Assembly (NCBI GenBank): GCA_914767715.1
Contig: OU612069.1
Location: 20,519,387-20,583,386, forward strand
Reading direction: 5' to 3'
Source: Membranipora membranacea
Lineage: Eukaryota; Bryozoa; Gymnolaemata; Cheilostomatida; Membraniporidae
DNA: 64,000 nt
How positions within the stretch are numbered: the stretch's first letter is position 1; every line of letters starts with the position of its first letter. Positions 22,701 through 31,700 of the stretch are shown here, in pieces. The notes below the pieces were generated by a model, which saw only the letters and a program-made list of their open reading frames with translations, was not told the DNA's origin and ran no database searches. The translations under genes and the position numbers were made by a program.

Positions 22701-25700
22701 TCCGGTATTACCAAGTGATAGCAAAAGAGAACCAGGGGGGAGGAACTCTGGGTACTATGAATCTTTCAGCTTGTGAAACGATTGTTGTCTCGGTACAAAA
22801 TAAAAAAATTAAAGACACTGTGATGTATCTTCCCAGTGTCAAATTCACTTTGGCTTACAATTGCTGACTGTGCCAGAAGATGTTCATATGGGGTCATTAT
22901 AAATGAACAATTATGTAACGGCTGACTGGGATCATTTAAAACTTATCTAATGTTGGGAACTGCAAATTAAAATATAAAAGTTCTTGATACATGGGATATT
23001 GAGAGCACTTCGAGATTTTTTCTATCTACACTCTAAAAGTGATTGTCTCTGGATAGATCCGAATCTTCTCTTACGATTTTTTTTAAAGTAAGATGAACTG
23101 ACCGACAGATGACAAGGAGACTCGTAAAACATTAGTAAGTCCGGGCACCTTGGTGACTTGATTTTCTCTCCATAGTGTTTGGGAAAACTTAAAACAGCCA
23201 CCGTTTGTATAGAAGTTATTTCATAGCAATGAACAAAAGCATATATACTTGCACAAGGAATTTACTGAAAGACATAACCCATTTGAAAGTGCAATAACCA
23301 TATGTCTCAAAGGTCCTAGGCCCTAGAGTATGTAATCTCCTCTGATAAGATATCTTTGACTTGGCTACCTCTGACCAGAAGTGTTTTGTGGTTTTTTTGT
23401 ATGTAAGTTTAGCAGCCTGGTAACTGTGTACTTTATAATTGTTACTGGATCATCATCTTAGTTTTATTTGGCACAGGGGAGATACCATACTCTAGCAATA
23501 TTCTTCTAGACAAATTTTAAAATCAGTTACATCATATGATAACATAATATCCTTACGCCGATATTTTTTATCGTTGCACACGTATGAACTTTGATATGAA
23601 CAATGGATGGTTTTTTGCTTTCCTTATCACTTTAAATTATGCTTAGCAGGTGAGATTGTCACCAAGCTTCCCTGAGCTACTTATGTCATACAATAGTCTC
23701 ATTGCAATTTTTTGGTCAGTTCATCCTGCACTTAAATTGCAAATCCACAAGAACACTGGCAATGAACGGAAAACCTAGTTCATGCACTGATGACTATCAT
23801 CAGGACTGAAGATGAAACAAAATAGCCGCTAAACGTTGTATGTCTACATCACAATAACTAAAAAATTAAAGGGGGCATAAATTAACATACAACATCTCAT
23901 TACAAACTGTGTTGTTTTATGCACAGATGGAAAATTTTCATCAACCAGCAGCGAAAGTACAGCAATAGGGTGCTACCTGTGCTTATGTGCTAAGAGAACT
24001 TGATACTATTTTACTCAAATTTTCCTATACATTTTAAAATGTACACCATATATGGTTCATACTGAAACTGTATATCAGGCTGATGATGCACATATGAATA
24101 TTAACTAATTGAACCAAATTAATGACCGACTGAAACTGGTCATCAGAGAATGGCAAAATAATCAAGTTGAGCTTTGAGACATGTTTGTTCGGTTGGCTCT
24201 TACTTGCCAAGTCTCCCGATTTAGGCGTGACCCTCCAGAGTTTTACACCCACCTCCCACTTTTTATAAATCTCACTATTTCCTCCAGATTTTAGAGAAAT
24301 CAGTCCAATCGCAATGTTTTGATAGTTATCCAAGCACATGTTGTTGTTGACTAGCTACTGTTAAGGCCTTTGCACACAAAAGTGAAAGGAAACAATCCTA
24401 ACAAATTTACCTGTTTCGTTAAGATTCAGCCTGTTATTGTAAATGACCAATAGCATCCTCTCATAACTCACAACACTGACTGTCATTAGTCACAATATAA
24501 AGTAGCTAATCAAGTGCATACATTTAGTTTTCATTTCCTTTCAGATCACACATTCTTTAGTATTAATTTTGTACTGTCTACTCTAGTTAACTTTAGGTGA
24601 AGGAAAATAGAAACCTGACAATTCCAAAGGTAGGTCCACTACAATTTAACAAAGCTCGGACCAAAGACTTTGAAACATATTTAATCTTGGTCAAACAGGA
24701 ATATAGTACCTTATCTGGATTCTCACTGTCTGTGACGGAGCACATTTTCAGATCTTGATGATGCACGGGCACTTGTAGCCTGTCTTGACAGGCAAGGGCC
24801 CCTGAGACTTACATACCTCTACTTTGCCAATGGGGTGTTTGATACTGGACATTGACAATGTAAAGGCATGTATGTAAGAGTCCCAGGGGCCCATGGATTG
24901 ATTTTAATTGTTTAAAGTGTATTTCACCTCAGTTTGATATTTTAGTACTAGTACAAACATGAAATTACTTGGGTCAAATATACCTTTCTAGCCCTTCCTA
25001 GTGGCTGGAAACGCTCTCAGAGCTTCTGTAGACGGGGCTCCGCCCCGTACCCTGTTGGGGGGCTCCCACCAACCCCAAAACCCCCAGGTGGGTGACTCGG
25101 GCGCTTCGCACCCTCGAAGCACCACATTGTGGTGCAGTATCGCCGTAAAATGGAATCTCCCTATTTTGTATTTAGATTACTTGGCAAGTATGGGTTGGCT
25201 GAATATTCAACTATAACAATGATCAATTGCCAGTTAGTTCCCAAAATTTCAATAATGTGTTATGAATATTCAAAGGCATATTTGACAATAAGGATACTGC
25301 TAAATTGATCGTGTAAACTGTCTAGTAATTTCAAACTAATGGAAAGCCCAGGCAACATGCAAATTGTAAATTGCAATGGAAAGCCCAGGCGACAAGCAAG
25401 TTGTAAATTCATTATAGTATTAGTATGTATTAATTGTATCATTTTAATCTGAGACTGTTGGTGGAAACAGCTTTAATTTCAAAGTAATGACTTTTCTTTT
25501 CAGATCAATTCAACAATGCTGCAGAGATGACGCATACAGGCAACAAAACATTCTCAAAATTCAACCGACCACTTTCGGGAAATATGACTTAATTTTTTGA
25601 ACAAGGCGCCAAAACACAGTCAACGAGCAGTTTTAGCTCAAAGACAGGCCAGATTGTTTCCAATTCCCCCTTTATGCATAAGGGGACAACTCCTTCTTGA

Positions 25701-28700
25701 GACTTTAAGTCAGAATTTGATGGTAGAATAAAATTAATGGATTGTGTATGAATGTTGAATTCAATAACAGATATCAGGTTACAGGCGGTGCAAGAGCTGA
25801 GACAGAAAAAAAGCTTGAAAACGAAGGAACACGTGACGAAAAAGGGCAAGGTATGTAAGTACGGATAATTACTTACCTGTAAAATTATCATGTACTGCTG
25901 AATGTAAGCCAATGCATATCAATAAATAATTACCCATCGATACTCCAAATGGATGTCAAATTGCAAAAGTAGTTTGAAATGGTAAATTATTAGAATGATT
26001 AGAGTAGGGTAAGATAAGGTAGTTGTGGGTAGAGCCTGGTGTAGTGATAGCACAATTACCGAATAATAAGATATTATGTCGTTATCAAATTGACAACTAT
26101 CGAAACCAAGAAGCTCCAAAATTGTGATATCAAACTATCATTTATCGTATCGACAAACTACCAAAATAGCGCCATCCTAGTCTGTGAGCAATGAATAATC
26201 CGAATTCCTTTCTGAATATCAATCACAATTACTATTGAAAAGGTCTGTAATCATTTTATTTCATTGATAGTCCGACTCAACTCTGGACAGTTGTTATTCC
26301 TAGGATTATCTCTGTATGTTTATACAGCTTCAAGATCCTAAACTCCAAAAATCGAAAAGGCCCTACACCCTGTTTCCCAAATCTCTGACTCCGAAACACA
26401 AGCCCCCAAAATAAATGAGAAAATTGAAAGGTCAATTGTGAAGGAATACCCCGTTTTAAAATTACCGCGCCATATTTTCCTTAAATATAGATATATTCAT
26501 GTATTTGTATAGGTCATCCCTTGTAGGTGGTGGAAGGCCATGCCCTGCGTAGGTATATTTTAAATTGTCTGCAGCTTGGTTATATGAAGGATGTGCATAT
26601 ATTGAGAGTTTTTAGCCAAGTGTTCTATGTCATTTGTAAAGTTGTGTTTCATTTACCATATTCCTGACAGAAATTGCAAATGTACATTATTTCCAAATCG
26701 CAATTTACAATTTGCATGTTGCCTGGGCTTTCCATGCAAACTTCTCCATTCACTATTCAGCACTATGTGAAAAAAAACTAACAATTCATATAAACCACAT
26801 ATTCTACTCACAAAGTCGCCTGAGAACACAAAGTAGCTCTGGACGTTTTCTAAATGTTCAATCATTGTCATGCCAGATACTACTGTGCGAGTACCAAAAT
26901 GAGCCAATGTCAATGTCCCATTTCCGCATCGCCCTTCACCTACAGTCACATATCATATAAACGCCTAACATCAAGGAGAAGAAATGATTCACAATTGGTA
27001 CTCAAGCTTGGTTTATCCAACAAAGTGTATCCCCCTTTCTCTTTTTTCTCTCTGGATGCCTTCACATCATTTATTGAGGCTTTGGTCAGGATTATGACTG
27101 TGGTTCACTAAAGAAAAACACTAACTACTGTCAGAACTCACCTATCCAAGTAATTACTTGCAGAGTTTCAAGGTTTATCCTTCGCGCACATGAACGGGAT
27201 TCAACAAAATGCAAATATTTTCCGCCAAGCTGCTGGTATCCAAACATTGGAGCCACAATGTGAGCATCAGTATAAGTACCATCATTGTACTTCTGCGAGT
27301 ACTGAGATCTATGCAAGGCTCCAGCAAGAGCTAAAATCAATGCAAGTAGTGATACACTGATACTGCCATCTTCTCTGACCCATTATCTAAATCCTCATCT
27401 TCAGTCGAAATGCCGAAGATAAGTCCACACAACAGGAAAGACTGCTCGAAAATAGTTGGCAAAACTAACTAATCTAACAGATAATATATACCAAAAAAAG
27501 CCAGCAACACAACTGAGTTTGATCACTACTAAGCACTGCAGGATACACTTTAAATGCATCCCTAATGAATGATGAGGTCACAAAGCCTGCTTAGGAGGCT
27601 GGCTGTTGCTTTGTGAGGCTCTCATGCTTCTATTTGCCATATATGCCTGAGTTACCGGGGCAGTTTGTAGCTCAACAAACCATATATTGAGTGGTAGCCA
27701 CTCTGGTACTAAACTATCTGATAGTGCAGTCGCACTGTTTTTACTGATTCACTGTTCACAAAATTCAAACGAACAAAAGATTTCCTATATTCTTTAGTCA
27801 GCCGGCCACCATTAATTGGTACACTGATACACTGTTAGTTTAAGGAGTTTTGTCATTACCAACAAAATTTAAGTTAAAACTCAAGTGTCCCAAGGTGAAG
27901 TGTCCGATTGCGCCCTCTCCATCAGTATCCAGTGAACCTCTGAAACCAACAATTAGGACTGATGGGTCATTGAGCTTCTGCTACAAGATAAAAATTAACA
28001 AAATACTCTCAAGCTGTGCCCAAAAATAATGTTACATTATGCTTGTTATATTGTGTCAGATCTCAATGCTCACTATAAGTCAAAAGAGAAAAGTTTTACA
28101 TATGCAATGCTTCCTTATTTCGTGATTGACTGATTTCCCATTTAATGTGTGTAACTTACTATCAGAAAACCTTCTCCGATCCTAGCTGAATTTTCTACCA
28201 TGCCATTCCAATATCTATGCGAACTTGCACCATTGTATCTCAGTAATAGTCCATCCCTGAGAACAATTAGAATATTAAGTTATCGTGAAGTCTGTTTCAT
28301 GAGTTGTGTGACTCCTATTGGCTTGAGAAAATATGAAAATTTTAAGGAATGCCATAGGAAATGATCCCATCAATGAGTTATATGTGCAAAGGATGGTTGT
28401 CAAATGTCTCACATTGAATAACCATTCACTAATAATATTACAGTAGTTGTGATGTAATGATGGTTTTGCTATCATTATTGTTAATTAATTGAACTATTAT
28501 AATGGTATTAAGTTGGTTTTAGAATATTGGGCTTGATTAATATACTGCATGTGACCCACTTTTGAAAGATATTCTTACGAAAATATGACTGAAAACTTTT
28601 TATTGCTCACTTTAATACCTTACCTGATAGTACAGGTGTCACCTCTTCACCCTGAGTTACATATACAAGTAAACCTATTGGTGATATATTGCTGCATAGC

Positions 28701-31700
28701 CCCACGACTATTGCATTTATTGCTACTGGAGATAACTGTAAAAAGGGCATAATTGTCAAACCAGGGGTTTAAAGTATATGATAGAAAATGAGGCTTTGAC
28801 TGGAAAGAAAGCTTTGGGTTTTAATCACCGAAGTTGGTTAATATATAATAATATTATCAAATCTTCCAGTACCAAGTGATTTACCCAAGTGGTCAGAACA
28901 TTAGCCAACAAATGATCTGCTACAACACAGAGTTCTGCTGGTGATCGGTTTCGAATAAAAAAAAATACATATACAAAGGGTATATAAACATTGTAACAGG
29001 CTTATCCTAAATGGAGATATAACACAATTTTTCTGAGCCCTCCAGACCTTTGCGCTCTCCCCAGACAGTGTTGGGGTAGAGAAGTTAACTTGCTTTTTTA
29101 CAATACCTCATTAATTTATTCATAATTTTGAATCACTGATGACGAAAAATACACCAAGGCAAACATTCTTATGGATATCTGCTCAAAAGTATAAAAATCA
29201 ACTACATCTGAAGAATACATACTATCGACTTAGAATCATCTCAGGATGAGCTGATATTAATTTTGCTGGCACAGTACTAGCAGTAAATGACTTACGTTGA
29301 TCACAATTTGGCCCATCATAACCCATGGAGCATATGCAATGAACATCTGCTGACCCTGAATCATAACAATTAGGTCCACCAGGGGCGTCCAAACACTGAC
29401 TACATTTCTGGTCAAACAGCTGAACCTTTTGGTTGACTAAACATAATTGAAAATGAACAAAATATGATGCAATAAATTTTAAAATTATTTTGTTGGCCTG
29501 ACTACGTTCAAGTTATCTTTGATTACCACAGCACCATACTAAATATAACGCTTAACATTCTATTGAAATTACTAAATAAGCTCAAAAATGGCCTTAACGG
29601 ATTTCAACTCTTTACTTGCGGGCCATATATGATTAAATTCATTTGAACAGGCTAATGGAAATATCCATTTAGGATTGTGAAAGAATAGACTTCTGTTATT
29701 ATGTTCCTGCTCCAACTGAACATTGTCATAAAGAAGATCTGGTGAAGTAATGTAATTGTCTCCCTTACAAAACCAGGCCACTTAAAATGCTGTAAACTGT
29801 CAAGGGTCTGCTTTTCAATAATCTTCTAGTTGCAATATTAGCATACAGTCTCTGAAATATGGCTATCGACTGCTTATGATATGCGTTATATACATAAAGT
29901 CAACATACTGAATGTTATATCATGGATCCTCCATGCTGATATATCCACTGCAAGAGCAGCCAGGATTTCACCTCCCATCCACATTGTGCTCCTCAACCTG
30001 TTGAATCTACACTTGAAAGGATTCTTATTTGTAATAATATAACCACGGGTGGATTTGCAGTATTTCTTAACACTACCTGAAACAAAAAACAAGATTTCGT
30101 GCAAAACAAGGAACCATCTTCATGAGTCCTTAGATTTAACAGTCAAAGACGAAGGGACAATATTTCACCTGTGTCAGTATTGGCTATAAAAAATGCCCCT
30201 TGATCGTGATCAGTGATCATCAGAAGTTCTTTATAATGTGGATGTTGTGAAACATGACCATTCCCTGCTTCCATATATAGAGTTGAGCTTGTTATTCTGT
30301 GAACGGCTCCAGAATCAGCACCATGCTTTCTCAAGCTACAATATAAACCATATTGATAATGAAATGAAAAAGTCGGGCTGTCAACCAAACTGCTAGTGAA
30401 ATGATAAAACAATTTAACACCTTTACAACGAATCTCAATCGCTGAATATTATTAAAATATTGCTAGACCTGGCATAGGTTCTGTTCAATTCTGACCATCA
30501 CATTTGATATCTGAATGCTCTATTCCTGAATGTAATATGTTGCAAACAGGAACAGGAAGAAGTCCTCAATATTTTTATAGTCTGGTAATAACATTCAACT
30601 TACCTGAATAGTTTGGTCACTTCGTACCCAGTGAAAAGATAATGGTCGCGTGATTCTTGATGTTTGACTGTCATATTTGAAAAGTTATAGATAGTCACAC
30701 CTGTAAAACATGATCCAAATTAACTCAGATTCCATCTCCTTGAAATCAATGTAATTCCTGCTACGCTGGAGTAATAACGGTTAATTCTTTGATTCACAAT
30801 GAGTCAAGACTCAAATTTAATGGCATCGGCAATTACTTGATATTGTCACAAAAAATACGAACAACAAACACTTATGTAAGCAAAATGGCGCTCGCACAGA
30901 ATTCAATTATTTTAGTGTTATATATTTCAGTTTATACTTCTCACAATCTTTCAATCTACATTTTTGTCGAGTCGTAAAAATCTGAAGATTAATTACCTCG
31001 GTGAAAGATGCTCTGTGAAAAATGTACTACTGATCATCAAACCTCAAGTTTTTAATCGCCAAACATAAAATTAAGGTGTAGAAAAATGCATTTCCGAGTT
31101 AATTGCTTCTGATAGATATAAAACAATGATTAGGGCACACATAGCTAGATCTGTTAAAAACTTAGTCTTCTAAAATTTTAAATTGTTGATTAAAAGTAGC
31201 TTCTACTCATATGTATGGTATTTATAGGATGTTTTAAATCCTTTTCTCACCATACTGCACCTTCTGATACACCAGCGACTCATCGTGGACACTCCTTGTA
31301 AGCATTCCAGCTTCCATACTATGAGAATGGAACGAACTCATTTGTTCACGGCTTGATAATCTCCTTCTGTTCCTTCCATTCCATGAATAAATGTAAAGTC
31401 CCTAAAAAAGATGATAACAGCCTGATATTCCTTGTTATCATTGGTAACTTCCTTGAAAGTAATTTTGGCATAAACCATCAGGGGAGGATAGGGTACAGTA
31501 AACTATGACCAATCAGCTCTTCAGGGTTCACCTATCTACCGAGTTCAAAATGGGTCGGCTCACTCTTGAGGCGGGGGGGGGGGGGGCAGAATTTCACATG
31601 ACTTCAATGACTAGGATTTTGGATAGTCTAGGTTTGCCATTTTTTCTGATAGGGGTGGCATAAAGGCACTGCCATACTTTGGAAGCTAAGTGAAATGGCA

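Noticed and set aside
28647-28649. Reassigned genetic code with TGA as tryptophan
   Set aside because: All other tryptophans in the family are TGG and no nuclear animal code uses TGA for tryptophan; mutation or editing is simpler.
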